Positions 7,007 to 14,055 of a stretch of DNA of 20,200 nucleotides are shown piece by piece. A program made the position numbers and the translations under genes. Where the stretch lies: positions 1-20,200 of the forward strand of contig DMKD01000128.1 in the NCBI GenBank assembly GCA_003454605.1, read 5' to 3'. The first letter of the stretch is position 1. Every line of letters begins with the position of its first letter. The stretch is from Spirochaeta sp. Its GTDB lineage: Bacteria > Spirochaetota > Spirochaetia > UBA9216. The notes under the pieces are model-generated. The model searched no databases. It worked only from the letters and a program-made list of their open reading frames with translations, and was not told the origin of the DNA.

Positions 7007-7091
7007 AAAGCTAAAGCTTTGTCGGAGGAAGCGCGAGAGTCTTCCGGTTTTCTGTACTGCTATGCAAAAAACGAAGGCAAGGGATGCCTTC
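7007..7091 (+). promoter_or_regulatory. Structured flaB2 leader with a CsrA-type hairpin
   Basis: Three inverted repeats precede the second flagellin: AAAGCT-AA-AGCTTT (7007-7020), GGAAG/CTTCC followed by GGTTTTCT (7027-7052), and GAAGGCA-AGGGA-TGCCTTC (7073-7091). The last has the same plan as the hairpin before the first flagellin, with GGA in the loop, and ends 10 nt before the Shine-Dalgarno AAGGAGG (7102-7108). The Shine-Dalgarno context CAAGGAGG also fits a CsrA site. No good sigma-28 promoter was found between 6814 and 7116. Confidence 0.5.
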
Positions 7092-7116
7092 TTAACCTAT
7101 CAAGGAGGGTTATTAT

Positions 7117-7968
7117 ATGATAATTAATCACAACTTGAGTGCTGATTATGCTAACAGACAGTTAGGCATAAAAGCCTCTGACATGACCGGAAACCTGGAA
7201 AAACTGAGTTCAGGTATGAGAATCAACAAAGGCGGTGATGATGCTTCAGGTCTGGCAGTTTCTGAAAAACTCAGAAGCCAGATTAGAGGTCTGAATCAGG
7301 CTGAGAGAAATATTGAAAATGGTGTTTCTTTTATCCAGACTACCGAGGGGTTCCTTCAAAATACTCAGGATATTCTTCATAGACTCAGAGAGTTGTCTGT
7401 ACAGTCAGCTAACGGTGTCTACACTCAAGAAGACAGAATGCAGATTCAGGTTGAGGTATCACAGCTTGTTGATGAGATTAATAGAATTGCTTCTCATGCC
7501 CAGTTTAACGGCATGAACATGCTAACAGGTGCTTTTGCTTCAGATTCAGCGACCGGACAGATTATGCAGTTCCAGGTTGGTGCAAACATGGATCAGAATG
7601 AACGGATCTTTGTAGGTACAATGACCGCTGCTGCTCTCGGTATCGAAAATACCCAGGGTGGAGAGGGAACTATCTCAATCCAAAATCCTGAAGATGCAAA
7701 TATGGCAATTGGTCTTGTTGACAGTGCACTCAGACATGTTTCACAGCAGAGAGCCGATCTTGGTGCATACCAGAATAGGTTCGAAATAGCTTCGAAGGGT
7801 GTTGCAATTGCTGCAGAAAACCTTCAGGCTGCGGAATCATCAATTAGAGACGTCGACATGGCATCGGAGATGTCTGAATACGTTAAGAATCAGATACTTC
7901 TTCAGTCAAGTACTGCTGTTCTTGCTCAGGCGAACACTTCTCCCCAGGCAATTTTACAGCTTCTTTAA
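7117..7968 (+). CDS. flaB: Flagellin FlaB, core filament protein (second copy)
   Basis: This second FlaB-type flagellin has 283 residues and is clearly paralogous to the first. Long stretches are shared (GDDASGLAVSEK, RELSVQSANG, EDRMQIQVE, IASHAQFNGMNMLTG). It diverges in the N-terminal region (SADYANRQLGIKASDMTGNLEK), in the middle (SATGQIMQFQVGANMDQNERIF) and at the C-terminus (SSTAVLAQANTSPQAILQLL). Spirochaetes usually carry several FlaB subunits that occupy different parts of the filament, so this is a true second subunit rather than a redundant copy. It has a strong Shine-Dalgarno (AAGGAGG) eight bases before the ATG. It forms its own unit: a structured leader in front and a GC-rich terminator behind. 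Confidence 0.95.
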   Translation: MIINHNLSADYANRQLGIKASDMTGNLEKLSSGMRINKGGDDASGLAVSEKLRSQIRGLNQAERNIENGVSFIQTTEGFLQNTQDILHRLRELSVQSANGVYTQEDRMQIQVEVSQLVDEINRIASHAQFNGMNMLTGAFASDSATGQIMQFQVGANMDQNERIFVGTMTAAALGIENTQGGEGTISIQNPEDANMAIGLVDSALRHVSQQRADLGAYQNRFEIASKGVAIAAENLQAAESSIRDVDMASEMSEYVKNQILLQSSTAVLAQANTSPQAILQLL

Positions 7969-8041
7969 TTCTGAGACCGTAAACGGTAAAGAGATTTCTG
8001 GACGTTATCTTTTTGCTTACAGCTTTATTGCTGGAATTATA

Positions 8042-8070
8042 GGAAGGGGCTCGCGCCCCCTTCCCTCTTT
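8042..8070 (+). terminator. Intrinsic terminator of flaB2
   Basis: GGAAGGGG (8042-8049) pairs with CCCCTTCC (8057-8064) around a short loop, followed by CTCTTTTA. It is GC-rich with a T tail, 74 bp after the flagellin stop codon. Confidence 0.8.
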
Positions 8071-8110
8071 TACAAAGATGAAACACGGGTGATTAAGCAG
8101 GTCATTTAAA

Positions 8111-8193
8111 GCGCAGATTGCGCAGCAGCTTTGATAGGTAGCTAGGCATTGCGTCAGCAATGCAGATAACCGGAATACGAAGTATTACGGTTA
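8111..8193 (+). promoter_or_regulatory. String of three hairpins in the flaG-fliD operon leader
   Basis: Three successive inverted repeats lie before flaG: GCGCA-GAT-TGCGC (8111-8123), GCATTGC-GTCA-GCAATGC (about 8145-8163), and ATAACCG-g-AATAC-GAA-GTATT-a-CGGTTAT (about 8166-8194, one mismatch). The loops lack GGA, so they are not CsrA-type. The Shine-Dalgarno AAGGAG (8200-8205) follows immediately. No convincing promoter was found in this gap. Confidence 0.5.
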
Positions 8194-8212
8194 TAAACCA
8201 AGGAGTGGTGTT

Positions 8213-8629
8213 ATGGAAATTGATTTACAAACAATAAATTCAACTTCTGTGCCGGTTAAACAAAGAACTGACACTTCTTCTCGAAAAATTGAGACAACTA
8301 AAGTAAAGGCACGAACTGAAGAATCTGTTAAAAAGGTGCAGGCGGCAAAAGATACTGCCATAAAGCAGCTTGAAACTGAGATTCAGAGGACAGAAGAACA
8401 GCGGCAGAGAATAGACGCAGAAAAATATCTCAAACAAATTATTAATATAACCGAGGTCTTCAACCGCAAACTCAAATTCAGTATAGATAAGGAATTAGAC
8501 CAGGTTATCGTAAAGGTCGTTGACGCCGAAACCGATAAAGTAATTAAGGAGATCCCTCCGGATGAGCTTAAAAGGCTGTATGCCAAAATGAAAGAAGCGA
8601 TAGGATCAATAATCGATACGATGATTTGA
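8213..8629 (+). CDS. flaG: FlaG family flagellar protein
   Basis: This 138-residue protein has the FlaG domain in its C-terminal half (about 75-138). The family signature is visible as LKFSIDKELDQVIVKVVDAETDKVIKEIPPDEL followed by a short hydrophobic end (IGSIIDTMI). The N-terminal half is charged and predicted helical, rich in Lys/Glu/Gln, and not conserved in the family. FlaG proteins are usually encoded directly before fliD and affect filament length or assembly; the exact role in spirochaetes is not settled. AAGGAG lies seven bases before the ATG. It opens a long + strand operon whose second gene, fliD, follows after 26 bp. Confidence 0.88.
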   Translation: MEIDLQTINSTSVPVKQRTDTSSRKIETTKVKARTEESVKKVQAAKDTAIKQLETEIQRTEEQRQRIDAEKYLKQIINITEVFNRKLKFSIDKELDQVIVKVVDAETDKVIKEIPPDELKRLYAKMKEAIGSIIDTMI

Positions 8630-8655
8630 TTCACCGAGGGAGAGGTTAGCAGCAG

Positions 8656-10656
8656 ATGTCTGATATAACGATCCCCGGTGTAAACAGCGGCCTGAATACT
8701 GAAAGTATAGTCTCAAAGCTCATGGAGCTTGAGCGCATCCCTTTAAACCGAAAAGAAAACGAACGCGACTCATACGAAGGCGAAAAAACTATATGGCAGG
8801 ATCTGTCCCGGAATCTGACTAAACTCGAAACTACTGCAAAAAACCTCTACGGAGCCGACAACCCCTTCAATGAGAGGATTGCCGAATCTTCAAATGAAAA
8901 GGTGCTCACTGCGGTTGCCGAGCGCGGAGCTCTGGAACAGGAAAAAGAGATTACAGTCCTTAAAAAGGCATCAGCCGATCGTTTTCTCTCCGATTCAATT
9001 AATGAAGACTTTGAAGCCCCGTCCGGAACCTATGTCTTTTCGGTCGGAGATGAAGAAATCAGCTTTAACTTCAGAGGCGGTTCCATAAACAGGCTCGCCG
9101 ACCGGATTAACAACAGAGGCCGCGACATGCTGCGTGCCCAGGTTATTAAAGATACTCCGGATACAACAGTCATGCTGATAGAATCAACCAAGGAAGGTCT
9201 CGAAAATAAACTTGATTTCAAAGAAGGCACAGCCCTCGAATTTGCTGTTTCAGCAGGCATTCTCAAACAGATCGATTCATCACTGCGCAACATACCCGCT
9301 GCTCCCTCCGCTGATTCCACCGGTACCGAAGAAACTGCATCGGGTCGGCTCATGCTTAACCCGGGAGCAGACGGGCGATTCATCATTTCACCTCCAGTCA
9401 AGGACAACGGCAAACTGCTTGTTGAGTTTGAGGTTGAAATTAATGATCTGGAGGAGGGAGCATGGACCCCTCCTGACGTGCCCCAGGGACCTGATGACCC
9501 GGCAGCCGCAGCGATAGATTTCAAGGGAATCAACATTTTCAACTCAGTAAGCGGTATCAGCCTTCCGGAATGGGAGGCTCCCCTGCCCCCTGAAAAGGTC
9601 GTCGATTTCGAGGTGTTTTCTTCTATGAACGGCAATACTGAGAAATTTTTCCCTGCTCTTCGCGATACCACACAGAAGCAGAAGATAACCGTGAAGCTCT
9701 CTGATCTCGGCGGCCGGACTGACGCTATAATCTTTAAAAACAACAACACATATAAAGAAATAACTGTTTCCGACATTAAAATATATGATCCGAATGCCAG
9801 AGGCAACTGGGAACCGGCACGTCCTATTGAGCAGGCTTCCAATTCTAAAATGCTCATTGACGGCATCGAGATAACCCGAAACAGCAACATTATTGAGGAT
9901 CTCGTTCCCGGAGTAACCCTTACCCTGAGGGGAGAGGACGATGAACCTGTAGAACTAACTATTACCCCCGATAATGAGCTTGTGAAAGACAAGATTATAA
10001 ACTTTGTAGCGAATTACAACAGAATACAAGCTGATCTGGCTATTCTTACTACAAACGATGCCACTGTAATTTCAGAGATAGAATATTTTACTGAAGATGA
10101 AATAGAAAAAGCGAATAAACGACTTGGATACTTCCAGGGAGATTCTACATTGACTCAAATGAAATCAAGACTGCAGCTGATAATGATGAACCCCTACTCT
10201 TCTGAAACCGATGTGACATTGAGACTGTTATCCCAAATCGGTATTTCTACCAATTCAACCGGTTTTGGCGGCGGAATAAATAATTCAAAACTTCGGGGAT
10301 ATATTGAAATTAACGAAGACAAACTGGACACTTCTCTAGAGACCAATATCCGCGGTGTTAAGGATCTTTTTGGCCTTGATACAGACGGGGATCTGATTAT
10401 TGATAACGGCGCAGCTTACAAGGCTCAGGAATATATGAAACCTTATACGGGGGGCAACGGCATTATTGCCTATAGAATGACTAGTCTCGATTCCAGAATA
10501 GACCGTACGGAACGAGATATCACGAATTATGAAATCAAACTTGAAGATAAAGAAGCCGAGCTGAAGAACAAGTATGCAATTATGGAGGGAAACATTAATG
10601 CCCTGCAGCAGAGCTCGAATTCTCTTAATAATCTAAACAATAACAACAGAAACTAG
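8656..10656 (+). CDS. fliD: Flagellar filament cap protein FliD (HAP2)
   Basis: FliD forms the cap at the filament tip and guides insertion of flagellin. At 666 residues it is in the upper range for the family and typical of spirochaetes. The N-terminal domain (about 5-105) begins ITIPGVNSGLNTESIVSKLMELERIPL, the classical FliD_N start. The C-terminal domain (about 425-655) contains NRIQADLAIL, FQGDSTLTQMKSRLQLIM, ISTNSTGFGGG and a final coiled coil (DSRIDRTERDITNYEIKLEDKE) ending in an Asn-rich tail. The central region (about 230-400) is the variable outer part, with proline-rich linkers. GAGGGAGAGG precedes the ATG by about ten bases. It is the central gene of the flaG-fliD operon; the next gene starts 14 bp later. 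Confidence 0.94.
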   Translation: MSDITIPGVNSGLNTESIVSKLMELERIPLNRKENERDSYEGEKTIWQDLSRNLTKLETTAKNLYGADNPFNERIAESSNEKVLTAVAERGALEQEKEITVLKKASADRFLSDSINEDFEAPSGTYVFSVGDEEISFNFRGGSINRLADRINNRGRDMLRAQVIKDTPDTTVMLIESTKEGLENKLDFKEGTALEFAVSAGILKQIDSSLRNIPAAPSADSTGTEETASGRLMLNPGADGRFIISPPVKDNGKLLVEFEVEINDLEEGAWTPPDVPQGPDDPAAAAIDFKGINIFNSVSGISLPEWEAPLPPEKVVDFEVFSSMNGNTEKFFPALRDTTQKQKITVKLSDLGGRTDAIIFKNNNTYKEITVSDIKIYDPNARGNWEPARPIEQASNSKMLIDGIEITRNSNIIEDLVPGVTLTLRGEDDEPVELTITPDNELVKDKIINFVANYNRIQADLAILTTNDATVISEIEYFTEDEIEKANKRLGYFQGDSTLTQMKSRLQLIMMNPYSSETDVTLRLLSQIGISTNSTGFGGGINNSKLRGYIEINEDKLDTSLETNIRGVKDLFGLDTDGDLIIDNGAAYKAQEYMKPYTGGNGIIAYRMTSLDSRIDRTERDITNYEIKLEDKEAELKNKYAIMEGNINALQQSSNSLNNLNNNNRN

Positions 10657-10670
10657 CAGGAGAATAATTA

Positions 10671-11579
10671 ATGGATATTTTCATAAATGAGCAGAAGATT
10701 GATTTTAAACTTGAAAATGAAACCGTCCTCTGCGAAGTTGTTGAAAGCCTGGACTCATGGGCAAAAAAAAGCGGATTTCACATACAGGAGATTCTTTTTG
10801 ACAACTCTGAATATATTGCCTCTGAAGACAGCAATACTCCTCTGAGTACAATTTCAGATTTGAAAGTAACGGCAAAAAGCAGATTCGAAATCCATCAGGA
10901 TAACCTGCAGCTTCTCTATCAGTACGTCAGCCTTTTTATAAAATCACTCGAAGGCGGAAACAAGAAACTTCTGACGGAACTTAAATCCAATGCAGTTCCG
11001 GTGACAGGACTGCTTGCTGACTTTCTGGAAGAAGACCGTGCATCTGCTGAAACTGTTAGTGCAAGTCTGCTTGAGAATATCAACATCCTGGATCCTGAAA
11101 ATATACAGACTGATGATGAATGCTTTATAGCACTTGTAAGACAGTTATCAGGCTTAAAGATTATCCTGAACGAGCGCATCTCGGAATTAGGCGATCCTTT
11201 AGGTGAGCTTACAAAAACTGCAGCAGCATTGAAACTGTCGCAGCAGGAGATGAATGATATTTCAGTACTGCTTCAGACAGGTAAGGACAAGGAAGCATTA
11301 AACTGTATTATCAGATTCTCTGAACTGAGCCAGAAAACTCTGCGGCTCTACCCTATTCTCAGTAACAGCAATTTTGTAGCCTTTGATGAAATGATCGTTG
11401 ACGGAAAGAAATTTTCAGAATACTATCTCGATTTAAACGGAATACTGACCGAGTTGATTGAAGCTTTTACGGCAAATGACAGCGTTCTAATAGGTGACCT
11501 GCTTGAATATGAGATAGCGCCCAGACTTGAGAGCCTGATCAGTGTTCTCGAAGATATACTTAAGGAGCATCAGCGATGA
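10671..11579 (+). CDS. Unrecognised protein encoded after fliD
   Basis: I cannot place this 302-residue protein in a named family. The first 60-70 residues (MDIFINEQKIDFKLENETVLCEVVESLDSWAKK...) suggest a small beta-rich fold with an Asn-Glu-Gln turn. The rest is almost entirely helical and acidic, with possible coiled coils (about 75-130 and 160-300). There is no signal peptide, membrane segment or cysteine motif. It lies 14 bp after fliD (AGGAGAAT upstream of its ATG) and overlaps the PilZ gene by four bases, so it is translationally coupled. The position suggests a cytoplasmic chaperone or regulator for cap or filament proteins, in the place FliS/FliT occupy elsewhere, but no sequence similarity to those was recognised. 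Confidence 0.75.
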   Translation: MDIFINEQKIDFKLENETVLCEVVESLDSWAKKSGFHIQEILFDNSEYIASEDSNTPLSTISDLKVTAKSRFEIHQDNLQLLYQYVSLFIKSLEGGNKKLLTELKSNAVPVTGLLADFLEEDRASAETVSASLLENINILDPENIQTDDECFIALVRQLSGLKIILNERISELGDPLGELTKTAAALKLSQQEMNDISVLLQTGKDKEALNCIIRFSELSQKTLRLYPILSNSNFVAFDEMIVDGKKFSEYYLDLNGILTELIEAFTANDSVLIGDLLEYEIAPRLESLISVLEDILKEHQR

Positions 11580-12691
11580 TAAACCTTCCTTTAATGCAGA
11601 AAATACTCCCGAGCATCCAGGGCGGAAGCGGCAAAGAAAACACGGTTACCCTCATTGTAATTGTCGGAGTCATCCTGGCAATAATTATAGCGGGACGGGT
11701 AGCCGGCGGAGGGCAGAGTTCCGGAAGATCCGGCAGTTCTGCTTCGCGAAATTCAAAACCGAAGAAATTCAACCGCCGCACCTTCCTCAGAAAGGCATCT
11801 TCATACGGTCTGACAAAGGTCCAGTGCAATACTCTGGCTAATCTGGTTGTTAAATATAAGATGAATAATCCCTATCTGGTTTTCACACACAGCAATCAGC
11901 TTGATTCCCTCCTTCGAAAATCTATTTCTGAAATAGAATCCCAGGTATCATCTGATCAAGTTAAAGAAGCCCAGAAAGTCACTATATTCAGAATTAAACA
12001 AGCAATTGAGAGAAACTCGAATAAAAGCAAAGCCTTCAGTTCCACGGGCTCGATACCGAACGGACAGACTATTGCCATCAGCCCCAATTCAGGAGGACGC
12101 TTTCAGTCAAAGATTAATACAAATCTGAAAAACTATATCAGCGCAACTGTTCCGGAAAATCAGTCGGGCTCACAGGTCAGATGGAAGAAGTGGACCCCCG
12201 TCAAGGTTTTTTTCTGGAAAAGAAACGGGCAGGGATTTACCTTTGATTCAAAGGTAACTGGTTATTCAGTCATCAGAGGAGTACCGAGTGTACTGCTTCA
12301 GCACTCCGGCAAGGTTAAACAGGCTCAACAGCGTAAGTTCCGCAGAAAAGATATCAGCAGACCTGCTTATTTTTTCCCGGTCAAGGTTATTCCCGTTGGT
12401 ATTGGCAAAAAGGCAAAAAAACGTGCGATAGTGGAGAACGACAGAGGAGCTCTTGGTACATTAATCGATGTATCTGCCGGAGGCTGCGCCATCAAGTCTA
12501 CAAAACCGGTGCCTAAGGCCGGACTCATCAAACTTCAATTTGAATCAGGTGAGGGACATTCCATATGGTGTTTCGGCAAGGTAATAAATGTACAGAAAGC
12601 TGCTCCGATGGGGGGCATAATGCATGTAGTATTCACCAAAGTAACACATAAAAACCTGAATTCAATCAATTCGTTTGTATATGATTATTGA
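11576..12691 (+). CDS. Membrane-anchored PilZ-domain c-di-GMP receptor
   Basis: This 371-residue protein has a single membrane segment near the N-terminus (about 23-41, TVTLIVIVGVILAIIIAG), a Gly/Ser-rich linker, a helical region (about 65-150), a YcgR-like N-terminal beta domain (about 200-250) and a C-terminal PilZ domain (about 250-360). The c-di-GMP-binding signature is intact: the RxxxR motif RKFRR (253-257) and DVSAGG (298-303) matching D/NxSxxG. It therefore probably binds c-di-GMP at the inner face of the membrane. The ATG overlaps the stop codon of the 302-aa gene. Lying between fliD and an HD-GYP phosphodiesterase in one operon, it likely links c-di-GMP level to motor or filament function. 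Confidence 0.88.
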   Translation: MINLPLMQKILPSIQGGSGKENTVTLIVIVGVILAIIIAGRVAGGGQSSGRSGSSASRNSKPKKFNRRTFLRKASSYGLTKVQCNTLANLVVKYKMNNPYLVFTHSNQLDSLLRKSISEIESQVSSDQVKEAQKVTIFRIKQAIERNSNKSKAFSSTGSIPNGQTIAISPNSGGRFQSKINTNLKNYISATVPENQSGSQVRWKKWTPVKVFFWKRNGQGFTFDSKVTGYSVIRGVPSVLLQHSGKVKQAQQRKFRRKDISRPAYFFPVKVIPVGIGKKAKKRAIVENDRGALGTLIDVSAGGCAIKSTKPVPKAGLIKLQFESGEGHSIWCFGKVINVQKAAPMGGIMHVVFTKVTHKNLNSINSFVYDY

Positions 12692-12729
12692 AATTGTTAT
12701 AATTAGATAAGAGATCAGGCGGAGGCCGA

Positions 12730-12981
12730 ATGGAAATAATTAAGCTTAAAAATATAGAACGAAAAGACTCACTGATACATTATATAAACAAATATGACTG
12801 TATAATCGCATATAAATCAGACGACAAAATTCATGAGAATAAAATTGGAATCATACTCGAGAAAACTGCCTTAGGCACTACTAATATCCAACTGGAAGTA
12901 AAAAATGCAGCACTTCAGAGCAGCATTGAGAGCATAAAAGAATATATTGGGAAACAGAACAAAAAGGGCGTCTTTGTCTGA
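12730..12981 (+). CDS. Small unrecognised protein between PilZ and tsaE
   Basis: This 83-residue protein is unrecognised. It is basic-acidic mixed and without membrane segment or signal; its middle (NKYDCIIAYKSDDKIHENKIGIIL) suggests a small alpha/beta fold. The ATG follows GGCGGAGG by six bases, a strong ribosome binding site, and the gene fills the space between the PilZ gene (38 bp before) and tsaE (8-bp overlap), which supports it being real. Its function is unknown; operon partners are c-di-GMP and t6A genes. Confidence 0.7.
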   Translation: MEIIKLKNIERKDSLIHYINKYDCIIAYKSDDKIHENKIGIILEKTALGTTNIQLEVKNAALQSSIESIKEYIGKQNKKGVFV

Positions 12982-13399
12982 AATAACAGCAGCAACGACA
13001 GAAGATATGCTTGAACTCGGCGGCAGGCTATCGGAGATCTCCGCTCCGGGTATGGTTATAGCATTAACCGGAAGTCTTGGTGCTGGAAAAACAACCCTTG
13101 TTAAAGGTATAGCAGAGGGTTTAGGAATAAAGCAGGCAGTAACCAGTCCGAGTTTTACCATAATCAAGGAATACTATGAAGGCCGGTTGCCTCTTTTTCA
13201 TATGGATCTTTACCGCATTGATAATTATGAAGAACTCTACATGATTGGTTTCGAAGAATTGATTTATGGAATTGGATTGTCTATAATTGAATGGAGTGAA
13301 AAAGCTGAAGAGCTGATTCCTCCTGATGCTGTCGGAATTGAAATAAAAATCCTTTCAGACGGCAGAAGAACAGTTTTTTTAAATGGTATAAAATTATGA
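12974..13399 (+). CDS. tsaE: tRNA t6A biosynthesis ATPase TsaE
   Basis: TsaE is the ATPase that, with TsaB and TsaD, makes N6-threonylcarbamoyladenosine (t6A) at position 37 of ANN-decoding tRNAs. The Walker A motif GSLGAGKT is at residues 33-40, TSPSFTI at 58-63, HMDLYRI at 76-82 and IIEWSEK at 104-110, all typical of the family. With the TTG start at 12974 the protein has 141 residues and begins MSEITAATTEDMLELG, which fits the family N-terminus; AAAGGG lies just upstream. A TTG at 12947 is possible but has no ribosome binding site and would overlap the preceding gene by 35 bp. It overlaps tsaB by four bases (ATGA). Confidence 0.93.
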   Translation: MSEITAATTEDMLELGGRLSEISAPGMVIALTGSLGAGKTTLVKGIAEGLGIKQAVTSPSFTIIKEYYEGRLPLFHMDLYRIDNYEELYMIGFEELIYGIGLSIIEWSEKAEELIPPDAVGIEIKILSDGRRTVFLNGIKL

Positions 13400-14055
13400 A
13401 CATACTCGCATTTGATACAGCTGGTAATTTTCTCAGTACCGGTTTAGCTACCGAAGACGGATTTTTTGAAGAGAACCGTGCAGCAGGCCTGAGACATTCA
13501 GAATACCTTCTGCCTTCGGTAGAAAGACTCATGAACAGTGCCGGCCTGGGATTTAATGATATCAATCTTATTGTCTGCTCCAAGGGTCCGGGATCTTTTA
13601 CAGGTCTCCGTATCGGCATGTCTACAGCAAAGGGTCTGTCGTCAGGATGTAATGCCCCGATTGTTTCAGTCAATAATCTTGACGCGATTGCATATAATTT
13701 CAGTTTTTTCAGCGGTGCCGTAATGCCTGTTATTGACGCAAGAAAAAAGAGATTCTATACAGCGGTTTACCGCGAAGGCTCTCTTGTATCTGACTATCTC
13801 GACATTTCTGCCGAAGAGATATCTGTAAAAGCGGGTAAATATGAGCGAGTTCTTTTCACTGGCCCTGGAAGCGGACTTCTCAAAACCAGCCTGCCGGATA
13901 CCGACGCAGAATATAAGTTCACACCAGCCGAATACAGTCTGGCTCCCGTACTAATAAGTATGGGCAGAAAAATTTACGAAGAAGAGGGGCCTGATCCTGA
14001 TGATTCCGGACCATTCTATATTAGACTAAGTGATGCGGAGCTTTCTAAACAGTGA
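13396..14055 (+). CDS. tsaB: tRNA t6A biosynthesis protein TsaB
   Basis: TsaB is the ASKHA-fold partner of TsaD in t6A synthesis. It starts MNILAFDTAGNFLSTGL, contains RHSEYLLPSVERLM and has the hallmark KGPGSFTGLRIG (63-74). At 219 residues it is normal in length. Its ATG overlaps the TsaE stop codon, so the two are translationally coupled. It lacks the metal site and long C-terminal domain of TsaD, so it is TsaB and not TsaD. Its stop codon in turn overlaps the GTG start of the HD-GYP gene. Confidence 0.93.
   Translation: MNILAFDTAGNFLSTGLATEDGFFEENRAAGLRHSEYLLPSVERLMNSAGLGFNDINLIVCSKGPGSFTGLRIGMSTAKGLSSGCNAPIVSVNNLDAIAYNFSFFSGAVMPVIDARKKRFYTAVYREGSLVSDYLDISAEEISVKAGKYERVLFTGPGSGLLKTSLPDTDAEYKFTPAEYSLAPVLISMGRKIYEEEGPDPDDSGPFYIRLSDAELSKQ

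Noticed and set aside
7883..8092. Small open frames overlapping the flaB2 end and terminator
   Set aside because: They read through the terminator hairpin and out-of-frame flagellin sequence and have no ribosome binding site or recognised motif.
9030..9992. Long open frame of 320 codons on the minus strand inside fliD
   Set aside because: It is Ser-rich low-complexity sequence with no recognised motif, and the + strand encodes an unmistakable FliD over the same bases. It is a by-product of fliD codon use.
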